From Acidobacteriota bacterium (GTDB lineage Bacteria; Acidobacteriota; UBA6911; JACQSX01), in contig JACQSX010000018.1 of assembly GCA_016211105.1 (NCBI GenBank), positions 18,750 to 82,749 on the forward strand: a stretch of 64,000 bases of DNA, read 5' to 3'. A program made the translations under genes and the position numbers. Below the pieces are notes generated by a model. That model saw only the letters and a list, made by a program, of their open reading frames with translations, was not told where the DNA came from and did not search any database. This document shows, in pieces, positions 53,905 through 63,504 of this stretch. Positions within the stretch are counted from its first letter, which is position 1. Each line of letters starts with the position of its first letter.

Positions 53905-54582
53905 ATGCTGTTTAGAAATCGCACTGAGGCCGGACAGCTACTGGCTGAAAAACTCACCGCCTATGCGAACCGCTCCGACGTGTTGGTGCTTGCGCTCCCA
54001 CGCGGGGGCCTTCCGGTCGCGCTGGAAGTGGCCAGGGCGCTCCATGCTCCACTGGATGTCTTCCTGGTGCGCAAGTTGGGCGTCCCCGGCCATGAGGAAC
54101 TGGCGATGGGAGCCATCGCTACGGGAGGCATGCGCGTGATCAACGAAGACGTGGTAGGTTATCTGCGCATTCCTGAGAGGGTGATTGACTCTGTCGCCGC
54201 AAAGGAACTGCAGGAGTTGCAGCGACGTGAACGCGTTTATCGCGGAAACCGTCCCTTTCCTGCGATCCACGGTTGGAAGATCATTCTGGTGGACGACGGA
54301 CTCGCAACCGGCTCAACGATGCGTGCCGCCGTCGCCGCGCTGCGCAAGCAGCAGCCGGACCGCACGATCGTCGCCGTTCCCGTAGCGCCGCTGTCCATTT
54401 ATCGGGAGTTCCAACAGGAAGTGGATGAAATCGTATGTATTTTTACGCCCGAGCCGTTTGATGGAGTGGGGCGCTGGTACCAGGATTTCGCGCAAATGGC
54501 CGACGACGAGGTACGCGACTTGCTTGAACGAGCGCAGCTCGAGTTAGGCCAGCAGCTCCCAGCCAACAGCGGTGAACCTTGA
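53905..54582 (+). CDS. Phosphoribosyltransferase-family protein
   Basis: 225 residues. N-terminal LALPRGGLPVALEVA and PRPP-binding loop ILVDDGLATGSTMRAA, the type I PRTase signature. The substrate cannot be assigned. Relatives (e.g. mycobacterial Rv0571c) join this domain to a dienelactone-type hydrolase and are induced in hypoxia. Here the two are separate genes in one transcription unit under a sigma-54 promoter. Confidence 0.9.
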   Translation: MLFRNRTEAGQLLAEKLTAYANRSDVLVLALPRGGLPVALEVARALHAPLDVFLVRKLGVPGHEELAMGAIATGGMRVINEDVVGYLRIPERVIDSVAAKELQELQRRERVYRGNRPFPAIHGWKIILVDDGLATGSTMRAAVAALRKQQPDRTIVAVPVAPLSIYREFQQEVDEIVCIFTPEPFDGVGRWYQDFAQMADDEVRDLLERAQLELGQQLPANSGEP

Positions 54583-54693
54583 GAGGTCAGCGCGATTCGA
54601 AGACGAATAGAGCCGATCGGCGAGCATAACAACCAAGGGAGACTAAGGATCCGACCCTTCCTCTCCTGCATCGGAAATAAACAGGAGTCCTCC

Positions 54694-55074
54694 ATGCCAA
54701 CGCGCGAGATTCAACGAAGTCAATGGGTGGCGTTCTTTGACAGCTTCAGCCGCCAGCATCTCGGATGGCTTGTAACCCTGGAAGTTTTCGGCGCCGAAAT
54801 CGGCGCGCAAACAGAAGCGCGCCAACTGCCTTTGAAGGGGATCATCGCGGATCTGGAGAACGGCGACAACGACAAGATCGAAATCATGGTCGGCAAAGAG
54901 CCTCACACCCACCTGACACATGCGATCGCTGCGCCGACGCATGTCAGGCTCCAACAGACCGAAGAAGGGGCACATCAGTCGTTGGACATCGAGTCGGCAA
55001 GCGGAATTATTACTCTGTTGCGCTTCCGTTCCATCCTTCCGCCCGAGCTGGTAGACGACGTTGCGCCGGAGTAG
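54694..55074 (+). CDS. DUF5335-family protein
   Basis: 126 residues. The start MPTREIQRSQWVAFFDSFS and HLGWLVTLEVFG match the DUF5335 pattern I recall, followed by a beta-rich body (LKGIIADLENGDNDKIEIMVG). No known activity. Often near Usp and other stress genes, as here. GGAG lies upstream of the ATG. Confidence 0.75.
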   Translation: MPTREIQRSQWVAFFDSFSRQHLGWLVTLEVFGAEIGAQTEARQLPLKGIIADLENGDNDKIEIMVGKEPHTHLTHAIAAPTHVRLQQTEEGAHQSLDIESASGIITLLRFRSILPPELVDDVAPE

Positions 55075-55143
55075 ATATGAGTCACAGGGACCGGGGAGGG
55101 TCCATTGCCCACCGCCCAGCTTGGTAGAGGACAGATCGGATCC

Positions 55144-56613
55144 ATGAGACACCCACACGATCGCCCGGATATTGCCTCCTTTTATCATCTCTCCGCCAGG
55201 AGCGTTTCCGAGACCGCGTGCCAGGGTACCGCTTGCTTTGTAGCTCGTCGTTTGAATCCGAGTTGCTGGCTACAGGCGTCTCTGCAGCTTCCCCGCGTTT
55301 ACTGTCTGGGAAAGTGTTTTATGGCTCCCGCTTCCGGCGCGGATGAGGGACGTCCCAATGTCGAGATACATGCATCACAGGGGGTTATCCTGGATCGAAT
55401 CGCGCATGGCGGCGCACGGACCCTGGCCGAATACTCACGAAGCGGCGCCTACCCAACGCTCGAAAAGGCGCTGGGCGAGACACCCGAGAAGATCATCCGC
55501 ATGATCGAGGTCTCGGGGTTGAGGGGGCGTGGTGGGGCTGGATTTCCAACTGGGAGGAAGTGGCGCGCCGTTTCGCAGCAGTCGTCGGCAGAAAAATTTG
55601 TCATCGCCAACGCCGACGAAGGAGATCCCGGGGCTTATGTCGATCGCTTCATCCTGGAAGAAGATCCGCACTGTTTGCTTGAAGCGCTTGCGATCGCAGG
55701 ATATGCCGTTGGGGCAAGCAAGGGTTACGTTTATCTTCGAAACGAGTATCCGAAAGCGCACACCGTTTTGCAGCGCGCCATTGCCGAGGCCCGCGCCCAC
55801 GGCATGTTGGGAGCACACATTTTGGAAAGCAATTTCTCCTTCGACGTCGAAGAAGTCCTTGGCCTGGGGAGCTACGTGTGCGGCGAGGAGACCGCCCTCA
55901 TCAGCTCCATCGAAGGGAAGCGGCCGGAAGTAAGCGCTCGACCTCCTTACCCTACAGAGCGCGGGCTGTATGGCAAACCCACGCTCGTCAACAATGTGGA
56001 AACTTTAGCAACGATTCCCTGGATTGTTGCCAACGGCGGCGACGCCTACCAGGCGCTCGGTTTCTCAAAAAGCAGAGGAACCAAGGTTGTTTCCCTCAAT
56101 TCTCTCTTCCGCCGACCCGGCTTGTATGAAGTCGAATTCGGTATTTCCATCCATCAAATTGTCTACGACTTGGGAGGCGGCCTGAAAACCGACGCGATCC
56201 GCGGGGTGATGGTCGGAGGGCCTCTGGCGGGTATCATTCCACCCCATCTTTTCGATACTCCGTTTGGCTTCGAACAACTACGCGCGATCGGCGCCAGCGT
56301 GGGACACGGCGGTTTCATTGCTTTTGACGCGCGCACCTCAATTCCGGATTTGGTTCACCACGTCTTCGCATTCGGCGCCCATGAATCTTGCGGCAAATGC
56401 ACACCTTGCCGACTGGGCAGTCGTCGAGTAGAAAGAATCTTACAGCGGATTCTGGAAAACGGGCATGCCCCGGCTGGAGCAAAAACCGAATGGACTTCAC
56501 TGGTCTCCGCCCTGGCAGTGACCAGCCTCTGCGGCTTGGGAGTCGGCCTGGCGGAATTTGCCGACAGCGTCTCGCGCTATTACGGCGAGGAACTGGAGCC
56601 ATGCTTCAGGTAA
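55144..56613 (+). CDS. fdhB: NAD-reducing NuoE-NuoF-type formate dehydrogenase beta subunit
   Basis: About 489 residues. The first 70 form a shortened thioredoxin-like 2Fe-2S domain: CQGTACFVARRL and VYCLGKCFMAPA (four Cys). Then the NuoF core: GLRGRGGAGFPTGRKW (FMN/NADH), NADEGDPGAYVDR, GSYVCGEETALISSIEG, and the 4Fe-4S motif ESCGKCTPCRLG with a distant Cys. It passes formate electrons to NAD+. ATG 55144 is used; a TTG at 55105 with GGGGAGGG upstream is an alternative. It overlaps the alpha gene by 13 bases. Confidence 0.9.
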   Translation: MRHPHDRPDIASFYHLSARSVSETACQGTACFVARRLNPSCWLQASLQLPRVYCLGKCFMAPASGADEGRPNVEIHASQGVILDRIAHGGARTLAEYSRSGAYPTLEKALGETPEKIIRMIEVSGLRGRGGAGFPTGRKWRAVSQQSSAEKFVIANADEGDPGAYVDRFILEEDPHCLLEALAIAGYAVGASKGYVYLRNEYPKAHTVLQRAIAEARAHGMLGAHILESNFSFDVEEVLGLGSYVCGEETALISSIEGKRPEVSARPPYPTERGLYGKPTLVNNVETLATIPWIVANGGDAYQALGFSKSRGTKVVSLNSLFRRPGLYEVEFGISIHQIVYDLGGGLKTDAIRGVMVGGPLAGIIPPHLFDTPFGFEQLRAIGASVGHGGFIAFDARTSIPDLVHHVFAFGAHESCGKCTPCRLGSRRVERILQRILENGHAPAGAKTEWTSLVSALAVTSLCGLGVGLAEFADSVSRYYGEELEPCFR

Positions 56614-59270
56614 CCATCAACCATCATCCTTGCGCATTTGAGAACGGCATTTCCATTTTGGACGCTCTCCGCATGCTCAGCATCCACATTCCAACGCTGT
56701 GCCACGATCCTCGACTGCAACCCTACGGAGGGTGCCGGCTGTGTTTGGTACGGGTGAAGGGTTGGCCGGGCCCAGTCACGGCCTGTAACACCTTGCTGTC
56801 TGATGGAATGGAAATCGAGACCCACTCTTCCGAGATCGAACGCCATCGGCGCACCCTCCTACGGCTTTTCGCGCAACGCTATCCAGCCGCGCCCGCCCGG
56901 CAATTTCCCGACAAGGAATTTCATGATGATCTGCGCGCCTACGACCTCATGGACGAGCTGCGGGGCGCACCCGACCGAAGCTTGGTGGATGATTCTCATC
57001 CCTACATTCGCGTGGATATGTCTCGGTGCGTCCATTGTTACCGTTGCGTGCGCATCTGCAACGAGGTACAGGGACAGTTTGTCTGGCAAGTCTGGAATCG
57101 CGGAGATAGCACACGGATTCGCCCGCACTCTCAGACCACTCTAATGGAGAGCTCTTGCGTCAGTTGCGGGGCGTGCGTGGATAGCTGCCCTACAGGAGCG
57201 TTGGAAGATCGATCCCTTCTGGAACACCTTGCTTCCATGAGCTGGACAAAGACGACCTGTCCTTACTGTGGGACTGGATGTGAAATGATCGTGGGAGCAC
57301 ATCAAGGGCGCATCGTTTCCATCAGGCCGGCACTCCACAGTCCGGTGAGCAAGGGACATCTCTGCGTCAAAGGTCGCTATGCATTTGACTACCATTATGC
57401 TCACGACCGCATCACCACGCCCATGATCCGCCAAGATGGCCAGTGGAAGCGTGTATCCTGGGAACAGGCCATCTCTTTCACCGCAGAGAATCTGCGTCGC
57501 TTCGTCGCAAACTACGGCCCTGACAGCGTCGCGGTCCTGGGCTCGGCGCGTGCGACCAACGAAGAGAATTATTTGGCGCAAAAATTTGCTCGCGTCGCGC
57601 TCGGTACGAATAATGTGGATTGCTGCGCGCGGGTTTGCCATGCGCCCACTGCCGTGGCAATGAAGCTGATGCTCGGCACGGGGGCCTCGACAAATTCGTT
57701 TGACGACATTGAAAGGGCTCGTACCCTCTTAGTGTGCGGCGCCAACCCGACCGAAAATCACCCCATCGTGGGCGCCCGCATAAAGCAAGCCGCATTGCAG
57801 CGCGGCGCCCACCTGATCGTGATCGACCCAAGGCGAATCGAGCTTGCGGAGTATGCCGATTACCACCTGCCGTTGCGCCCCGGAACCAATGTCCCCCTGC
57901 TGAATGCAATGGCGTACACCATCGTCGAAGAGCAACTCTATGATGCGGCGTTCCTGCAGGAGAGGGTTTCCGAGTGGGAAGAGTTCCGCAACTTCATCCA
58001 ATCATGGGTTCCGGAACAGGTGGCCGGCGCCTGCCGGGTCAGCGCGGATCTGATTCGCAGGGCGGCCCGCTTGTATGCCACGGCAAAACCGGCAATGAGT
58101 ATCCACGGATTGGGAATGACGGAACACACTCAAGGAACGGAGAGCGTGATGTGCCTGGTCAACCTCGCGTTGCTGACAGGAAACTTGGGCAAGGCGGGTA
58201 CCGGTGTTAACCCGCTTCGGGGACAAAACAACGTTCAAGGCTCCGCCCACATGGGGTGTGAACCGAACCACCTCACAGGGTTCGTAGCCTTAGAGCAGGG
58301 CAAGAACCTCTTTGAAAGCGCCTGGCATGCGCCGTTGCCGGCGAAAAAGGGGCTCAACGTGATGGAGATGATGGATGCTGCCGAAAAGGGAGAATTGAAG
58401 GCATTGTGGGCCATTGGCTACGATCTGTTCTTAACGAACGCCAACTCCAGCAAAACGAAGCGGGCACTGCAGTCACTGGACTTTGTCATCGTGCAGGACA
58501 TGTTCCTCAACGAGACGGCGAGAGAGTTTGGTTCGGTATTTTTGCCTGTCGCTTCTCCGTTTGAAAAAGAAGGCACGTTTATGAACGCCGAGCGGCGTAT
58601 CCAGCGCGTGAGAAAAGTCACTCAGCCCCTGGGCCAGACATGGTCAGACTGGGAAATAATTTGTACGATGGCTTCCGCGATGGGAAAGGGATCGTTTTTC
58701 AATTACCATTCTCCAGAAGAAATCTGGGATGAGATTCGATCGGTTTGGAAGGCGGGCAGTGGAATTAGTTATCGGCGCATGGAGCAGGCGGGATTGCAGT
58801 GGCCTTGCCCTTCCGGGGAGCATCCCGGGACAGAAATTCTGCACTCGGATACTTTTCCCATTGGGAAACGAGCCGCGCTTCGTCGTATCGAATTCAATCC
58901 TACTGCGGAGACGACCAGTCAGGAATTCCCCTTTTTACTTATCACTGGCAGAACTCTGTACCATTTCAACGCCGGCACTATGACGGGGCGCACGAACAAT
59001 ACTCTTCTGGGCGCCGCCGATCGTTTGGACATCGCACCCCAAGATGCTCAGCGGCTGGGACTCCGCAATGGACAGCGTGTGAGGATCCGCAGCCGGTGGG
59101 GAGAAGCGATCCTTTCAGCCCAACTCAGCCCAGCCATAGCACCGGGCGAGCTGTTTGCAACCTTCCAGGCGCCACAGGTTTTCTTAAACCACGTGACCAG
59201 CCCATACCGCGACGCGTACGCGGCGACCCCGGAGTACAAAGTGACCGCAGTGGCAATTGAGGCAGTGTGA
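56601..59270 (+). CDS. fdhA: NAD-dependent formate dehydrogenase alpha subunit
   Basis: 889 residues. N-terminal 2Fe-2S domain (Cys34, 45, 48, 62), two ferredoxin-type clusters (CVHCYRCVRIC; CVSCGACVDSC), FS0 site CPYCGTGCEM...GHLCVKG, then the Mo/W-bisMGD domains with catalytic CARVCHAP (Cys near 346, His next). The His/Cys cluster that usually precedes the ferredoxin part in NuoG is absent. C-terminal dinucleotide-binding domain GRTLYHFNAGTMTGRT. Oxidises formate (or reduces CO2) in the cytosol. No Sec codon: the active residue is Cys. Confidence 0.93.
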   Translation: MLQVTINHHPCAFENGISILDALRMLSIHIPTLCHDPRLQPYGGCRLCLVRVKGWPGPVTACNTLLSDGMEIETHSSEIERHRRTLLRLFAQRYPAAPARQFPDKEFHDDLRAYDLMDELRGAPDRSLVDDSHPYIRVDMSRCVHCYRCVRICNEVQGQFVWQVWNRGDSTRIRPHSQTTLMESSCVSCGACVDSCPTGALEDRSLLEHLASMSWTKTTCPYCGTGCEMIVGAHQGRIVSIRPALHSPVSKGHLCVKGRYAFDYHYAHDRITTPMIRQDGQWKRVSWEQAISFTAENLRRFVANYGPDSVAVLGSARATNEENYLAQKFARVALGTNNVDCCARVCHAPTAVAMKLMLGTGASTNSFDDIERARTLLVCGANPTENHPIVGARIKQAALQRGAHLIVIDPRRIELAEYADYHLPLRPGTNVPLLNAMAYTIVEEQLYDAAFLQERVSEWEEFRNFIQSWVPEQVAGACRVSADLIRRAARLYATAKPAMSIHGLGMTEHTQGTESVMCLVNLALLTGNLGKAGTGVNPLRGQNNVQGSAHMGCEPNHLTGFVALEQGKNLFESAWHAPLPAKKGLNVMEMMDAAEKGELKALWAIGYDLFLTNANSSKTKRALQSLDFVIVQDMFLNETAREFGSVFLPVASPFEKEGTFMNAERRIQRVRKVTQPLGQTWSDWEIICTMASAMGKGSFFNYHSPEEIWDEIRSVWKAGSGISYRRMEQAGLQWPCPSGEHPGTEILHSDTFPIGKRAALRRIEFNPTAETTSQEFPFLLITGRTLYHFNAGTMTGRTNNTLLGAADRLDIAPQDAQRLGLRNGQRVRIRSRWGEAILSAQLSPAIAPGELFATFQAPQVFLNHVTSPYRDAYAATPEYKVTAVAIEAV

Positions 59271-59377
59271 ATCCATGTATCGGTTGAGGACCAAGAACCC
59301 TTACTTCATTGAAATAAGACCGGGCAGCGGAGTTACTCGCAGGCATGAAGATGGTACCCTTATCGAGGAGGTTCCAG

Positions 59378-60286
59378 ATGAACGTACTGATGGCAACCGA
59401 TGGCTCTAAAGATGCGACAACGGCGCTTTATACCGCCAGCCGCTTGCTGCAGCGCCCGCACCAAGTGCATCTGCTATGCGTAGCGCCCGAATTGTATGCT
59501 CCCAAATCAAAAAGTGTAAAAAGGAGCGCGCAGGTCCGAGAGGCGTATCGGCGCAAAATCCTCCTGGAAATGCAACGGATCCTGGGGCAGGCGCAGGAAA
59601 CATTGGGCAAGGAAGGAATCAAAGCAGAAGCCCTTACGGAGATCGGCGCGCCTGCGGAAGTGATCGTTCGCATGGCGGAAGATTACGACGTGACGGTGGT
59701 AGGAGCGCACGGCCGCTATGAAACCACCAAGCCGGGCTTAGGGCCGGTGGCCAGTCGCGTCGTCACTTACGCCCCGGGTGCGGTGCTGATCGCGAGAGAG
59801 CTGATCTCGGAGGGAAGTTTTCGCATTCTTCTTGGATTGGATGGGTCATTGGCGTCCGATAATGCGCTGCGCACCATGCTGTCGTCTTTCAACGTCGGAT
59901 CAGGCGAGGTCACCCTCATGCACGTAGTGGAAGCTCCCTGGATCCGATTCGGTTTGGATCGGGAGTGGTTCGATTATCCAGGAGACGTGTTTGACAAGGC
60001 AGACCCTGAGATCCAGTTCGAGCGTGAACTGCGACTGGAAGCGGAAGAAGTGATAGAAAACGCCCGCAAGCAACTAGAGCCTTACTCCGTTTCAACTCGC
60101 ACGATGATCGCAGAGGGAAATCCTGCCACCGAGATTCTAGGCGAAGCCGAAACCGGGGAATACGATCTTATCGTCCTAGGCGCAACCGGCCTAACCGACA
60201 TGAAACACGAGATGCTGGGCAGCGTCTCGACCAAGGTCGCTTGGAGCGCCCCTTGTTCAGTGGCAGTGGTCAAGTATGTCGAATAG
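59378..60286 (+). CDS. Universal stress protein, two UspA domains
   Basis: 302 residues. Domain 1 starts VLMATDGSKDATTA and ends with GAHGRYETTKPGLG...; domain 2 starts ILLGLDGSLASDNA and ends GATGLTDMKHEMLGSVSTKV. ATP-binding glycines are clear in domain 2 and degenerate in domain 1. ATG 59378 has GAGGAGG six bases upstream. Follows the formate dehydrogenase and precedes another Usp gene. Confidence 0.9.
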   Translation: MNVLMATDGSKDATTALYTASRLLQRPHQVHLLCVAPELYAPKSKSVKRSAQVREAYRRKILLEMQRILGQAQETLGKEGIKAEALTEIGAPAEVIVRMAEDYDVTVVGAHGRYETTKPGLGPVASRVVTYAPGAVLIARELISEGSFRILLGLDGSLASDNALRTMLSSFNVGSGEVTLMHVVEAPWIRFGLDREWFDYPGDVFDKADPEIQFERELRLEAEEVIENARKQLEPYSVSTRTMIAEGNPATEILGEAETGEYDLIVLGATGLTDMKHEMLGSVSTKVAWSAPCSVAVVKYVE

Positions 60287-60299
60287 GCCCCAAATTTGC
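60285..60299 (+). promoter_or_regulatory. Possible sigma-54 promoter of the single-domain Usp gene
   Basis: AGGCCC-CAAAT-TTGC followed by TA: correct GG-N10-GC spacing, perfect -12 box, two mismatches at -24. Predicted start near 60311, start codon at 60342. Confidence 0.45.
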
Positions 60300-60341
60300 T
60301 ACGAGGATCTGAGCAACGGGCTTTTCTGAAGGAGAACTTTT

Positions 60342-60824
60342 ATGAATCTCAGGAAAATTGTGGTTGCGACCGATTTCTCTGAAGCTTCCCAAGCCGCGGT
60401 AGAAACCGCGTTCAGCTTGACGTTGGAAAGTGGCGCCATACTGTACTTATTGCATGTGATGGACTTTGTCTTGGAAGCAACGGCTCCAATGGTGGGAGTC
60501 GTCGGGCCCTCGATTGAAGAATTATATCGAGAGGAGATGCAACGTCTTCAGGAGCTGATACCGCAGAATTGGAAGAAGGATGTCAACATCGAGACGGCAG
60601 TACTGGTGGGGACCGCAGCAAGCGAGATCGCCAGTTTTGCTCGGGAAAAAGAGGCGGACCTGATTGTCGTCGGGACACATGGACGCACGGGACTTGCGAG
60701 AGTTCTGATGGGCAGCACGGCCGAAGGTTTGCTTCGGCAAGCTCCTTGCCAAGTCTTGGTCGTCAAGCCAAAGGCGCACCCTCTGGTAAAATCCGCCGCC
60801 GTGCCACCGCAAGTCTTGTCTTAG
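60342..60824 (+). CDS. Universal stress protein, single UspA domain
   Basis: 160 residues. IVVATDFSEASQAAVETA at the start and GTHGRTGLARVLMGSTAEGLL ATP-binding loop near the end (G2xG9xGS complete). AAGGAGA precedes the ATG. The stop TAG falls in CTTAGTACCT, which matches the end of the palindromic repeat family. Confidence 0.93.
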   Translation: MNLRKIVVATDFSEASQAAVETAFSLTLESGAILYLLHVMDFVLEATAPMVGVVGPSIEELYREEMQRLQELIPQNWKKDVNIETAVLVGTAASEIASFAREKEADLIVVGTHGRTGLARVLMGSTAEGLLRQAPCQVLVVKPKAHPLVKSAAVPPQVLS

Positions 60825-61084
60825 TACCTGGAAAGAATGGCGAAGGGCGGTTCCCAAGACCCGAAACTCAAGCAGCCTCATCGGACCATAGATTTTTGTC
60901 ATCGCGCGGTTATAAAGAATCATCTTGACACCCAGGCCAGATTGTCGTTCATTATGGCCGTCTTTGTATGAGTTGTCAGGTCTAAGAACCAAACTTTCAC
61001 CAAATCGGGGTAGCGAGAGAACCGGCGATTTGGAAATTCAACATCATTATTAGACCGTGCTCCTAGAGGGCGAGGGGGTGAGAA

Positions 61085-61546
61085 ATGCCAAGTTTTGTGA
61101 ATCCGGAAAAATGCGACGGCTGCAAGGGGCTTGATAAGACGGCGTGCCAGTACATCTGTCCGAATAATCTCATGGTATTGAAGAAGGACACAAGGAAGGC
61201 ATACAACCAAGAGCCGGAGCAATGTTGGGAGTGCATGTGCTGTGTCAAGATCTGCCCGACCCAAGCCATCAGCGTGCGGGGCTACGCCGACTTCGTGCCG
61301 TTGGGAGCTTCCTGTGTGCCCCTGCGTTCTACCGATTCGATCCTATGGACCGTGAAGTTCCGCAACGGTTCCATTAAACGCTTCAAGTTCCCGATTCGCA
61401 CCATCGCCGAAGGACGGGTGGATCCCGCGGGTGGTTGGGCCAATAGCCCCGATATCAACAGCCAAGACCTTTGTACCGAGCCGGCATCTCTGGGAACAGA
61501 GAACGTGTGGACGAAGTTGGAAGGAGAGACCAATGCCAGACTTTGA
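61085..61546 (+). CDS. aprB: Adenylylsulfate (APS) reductase beta subunit
   Basis: 153 residues. Two 4Fe-4S clusters: CDGCKGLDKTACQYICPNNL and CWECMCCVKICPTQA, with the extra loop typical of AprB, then the C-terminal tail (FRNGSIKRFKFPIRTIAEG) that wraps the alpha subunit. It delivers electrons to or from AprA in the cytoplasm. GAGGGGGTGAG precedes the ATG. Overlaps aprA by 14 bases. Confidence 0.95.
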   Translation: MPSFVNPEKCDGCKGLDKTACQYICPNNLMVLKKDTRKAYNQEPEQCWECMCCVKICPTQAISVRGYADFVPLGASCVPLRSTDSILWTVKFRNGSIKRFKFPIRTIAEGRVDPAGGWANSPDINSQDLCTEPASLGTENVWTKLEGETNARL

Positions 61547-63407
61547 AACCGCAGTAGTCGAAACCGATGTTCTCATCCTCGGAGGCGGCATGGCGGCGTG
61601 TGGCGCTGCCGTGGAAGCCGCATACTGGGCAAACAAGAACAACCTGAAGGTGACTCTGGTCGACAAGGCCGCGATGGATCGCTCCGGCGCTGTGGCCATG
61701 GGGCTTTCAGCCATCAACCTGTACGTTGGCCTAAAAGACGGCGAGAATACCGTTGACGATTATGTCCAATACGTTCGCCAGGACCTGATGGGCATCACCC
61801 GCGAGGACCTGGTTGCTAACATCGCTCGTCACGTTGACAGCACCGTGCACCTGTTCGAGAAGTGGGGCCTGCCGATCTGGAAGGACGAGAAAGGTGCGTA
61901 CGTGCATGAAGGCCGCTGGCAGTTGATGATCAACGGCGAGTCCTACAAGATCATCGTGGCCGAGGCAGCCAAGAACGCGCTCGGCGCGGGCAACATCATC
62001 GAGCGCGTCTTCATTCTCGGTCCTCTGCTCGATGGCAACCGCTGCACGGGCGCTGTTGGTTTTTCCGTGCGCGAGAACAAGTTCTACATCTTCAAGGCGA
62101 AAGCCACCCTCTGCGCAATGGGCGGTGCGGTAGGCGTGTTCAAGCCCCGTTCTTCCGGTGAGGGAGCGGGCCGCGCTTGGTATCCGCCGTTCAACTCTGG
62201 CGCTTCCACCTATTTCTGCGCCAAGGCCGGCGCTGAGCTGACCTGCCAGGAAGTGCGGTTTATCCCAGTGCGGTTCAAAGATGCCTACGGCCCGGTCGGC
62301 GCCTGGTTCCTGCTGTTCAAATCTCGCGCCACCAACGCTCTGGGAGAGAACTACATGGTCAGCCGTGCCGACGTGCTCAAAGAGTACGCTCCCTACGGTC
62401 TAGCAAAACCCGTTCCGGCCAACCTACGCAACTACCTCATGATGCTCGACGTCGCCGAGGGCAAGGGCCCGATCTACATGCGGACGGAAGAAGCGATCGC
62501 GAACCTGGCCGCGCAGCACAAGGATGATCCCAATGCTTTCAAGAAGAAAATGAAAGAACTCGACAGCGAGGCATGGGAAGACTTCCTCGACATGACGATT
62601 TCCCAGGCGCTGCTCTGGGCCGCCAACAATGTGTCCCCCGAAGAGAAGCCCTCCGAGATCGCCGCCGCAGAGCCTTACTTCATCGGCTCCCACTCCGGGG
62701 CTTCCGGCGCATGGGTGAGCGGCCCCGAGGATCTGGCTCCGGCTGACTATTTCTGGGGCTATACCAACATGTCCACCGTGAAGGGGCTGTTCTGCGCGGG
62801 TGACGCTTCGGGCGCCTCCTCGCACAAGTTCTCTTCCGGCTCCTGCACCGAGGGTCGGATTGCTGGGAAATCGGCCGTGAAATTCGTGCTGGAGAACCAA
62901 GGCGAGCAGCTCAAGTACGACGATGCAGCCATCGCGAAACTGAGGGAGGAAGCTTTCGCTCCGCTGAAACTCTACGAGGAGTCCCAGAAGCTCTCCTCCC
63001 AAGCGGACGTAAACCCGGCTTACATCCTGCCCAATATGTTCATGATGCGCTTGCAGAAGATGATGGACGAGTACGCCGGCGGCGTGACCACTCAGTTCAC
63101 GACTTCCAAGGGGAGCATGCAGCGCTGCCTCGAGCTCCTCGCCCTGCTCAAGGAAGATGCGGCCAAGCTCGGCGCCAAGGATCTCCATCAGTTGATGCGC
63201 GCTTGGGAGAACAAGCACCGCATGTACCAGGCCGAAGCGCACGTGCGGTCGATGTTGTTTCGAGAAGAGTCCAGGTGGCCTGGCTACTACCTTCGGTCTG
63301 ACTACCCGAAGATGGACGAGCAGAACTGGAAGTGCTTCGTCAACTCCATGATGAACCCCAAGAGCGAAGAGTGGAGCGTCAGAAAAGTGGCGATCCAAGG
63401 CATCTAG
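61533..63407 (+). CDS. aprA: Adenylylsulfate (APS) reductase alpha subunit
   Basis: 624 residues. FAD-binding LILGGGMAACGAAVEAAYWA, DKAAMDRSGAVAMGLSAIN, RYxxHxxR-type region near EKWGLPIWKDE, and GLFCAGDASGASSHKFSSGSCTEGR. It converts APS to sulfite + AMP, or the reverse in sulfur oxidisers; direction is not readable here. ATG 61533 has AAGGAGAG four bases upstream. Sat, Qmo or AprM and Dsr genes are not in the window; they may lie beyond it. Confidence 0.96.
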   Translation: MPDFETAVVETDVLILGGGMAACGAAVEAAYWANKNNLKVTLVDKAAMDRSGAVAMGLSAINLYVGLKDGENTVDDYVQYVRQDLMGITREDLVANIARHVDSTVHLFEKWGLPIWKDEKGAYVHEGRWQLMINGESYKIIVAEAAKNALGAGNIIERVFILGPLLDGNRCTGAVGFSVRENKFYIFKAKATLCAMGGAVGVFKPRSSGEGAGRAWYPPFNSGASTYFCAKAGAELTCQEVRFIPVRFKDAYGPVGAWFLLFKSRATNALGENYMVSRADVLKEYAPYGLAKPVPANLRNYLMMLDVAEGKGPIYMRTEEAIANLAAQHKDDPNAFKKKMKELDSEAWEDFLDMTISQALLWAANNVSPEEKPSEIAAAEPYFIGSHSGASGAWVSGPEDLAPADYFWGYTNMSTVKGLFCAGDASGASSHKFSSGSCTEGRIAGKSAVKFVLENQGEQLKYDDAAIAKLREEAFAPLKLYEESQKLSSQADVNPAYILPNMFMMRLQKMMDEYAGGVTTQFTTSKGSMQRCLELLALLKEDAAKLGAKDLHQLMRAWENKHRMYQAEAHVRSMLFREESRWPGYYLRSDYPKMDEQNWKCFVNSMMNPKSEEWSVRKVAIQGI

Positions 63408-63504
63408 ACCGCCTTTGCCACAGAGCCACAACCGTGAGAACCTCTGAAGAAATTCGGAGCCGCCCGCGTAAGCAAGCGGACTCTCGCGGGAGGGGCCGTT
63501 CCCT

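Noticed and set aside
57630..57650. Possible selenocysteine at the formate dehydrogenase active site
   Set aside because: The codon is TGC (Cys), not TGA.
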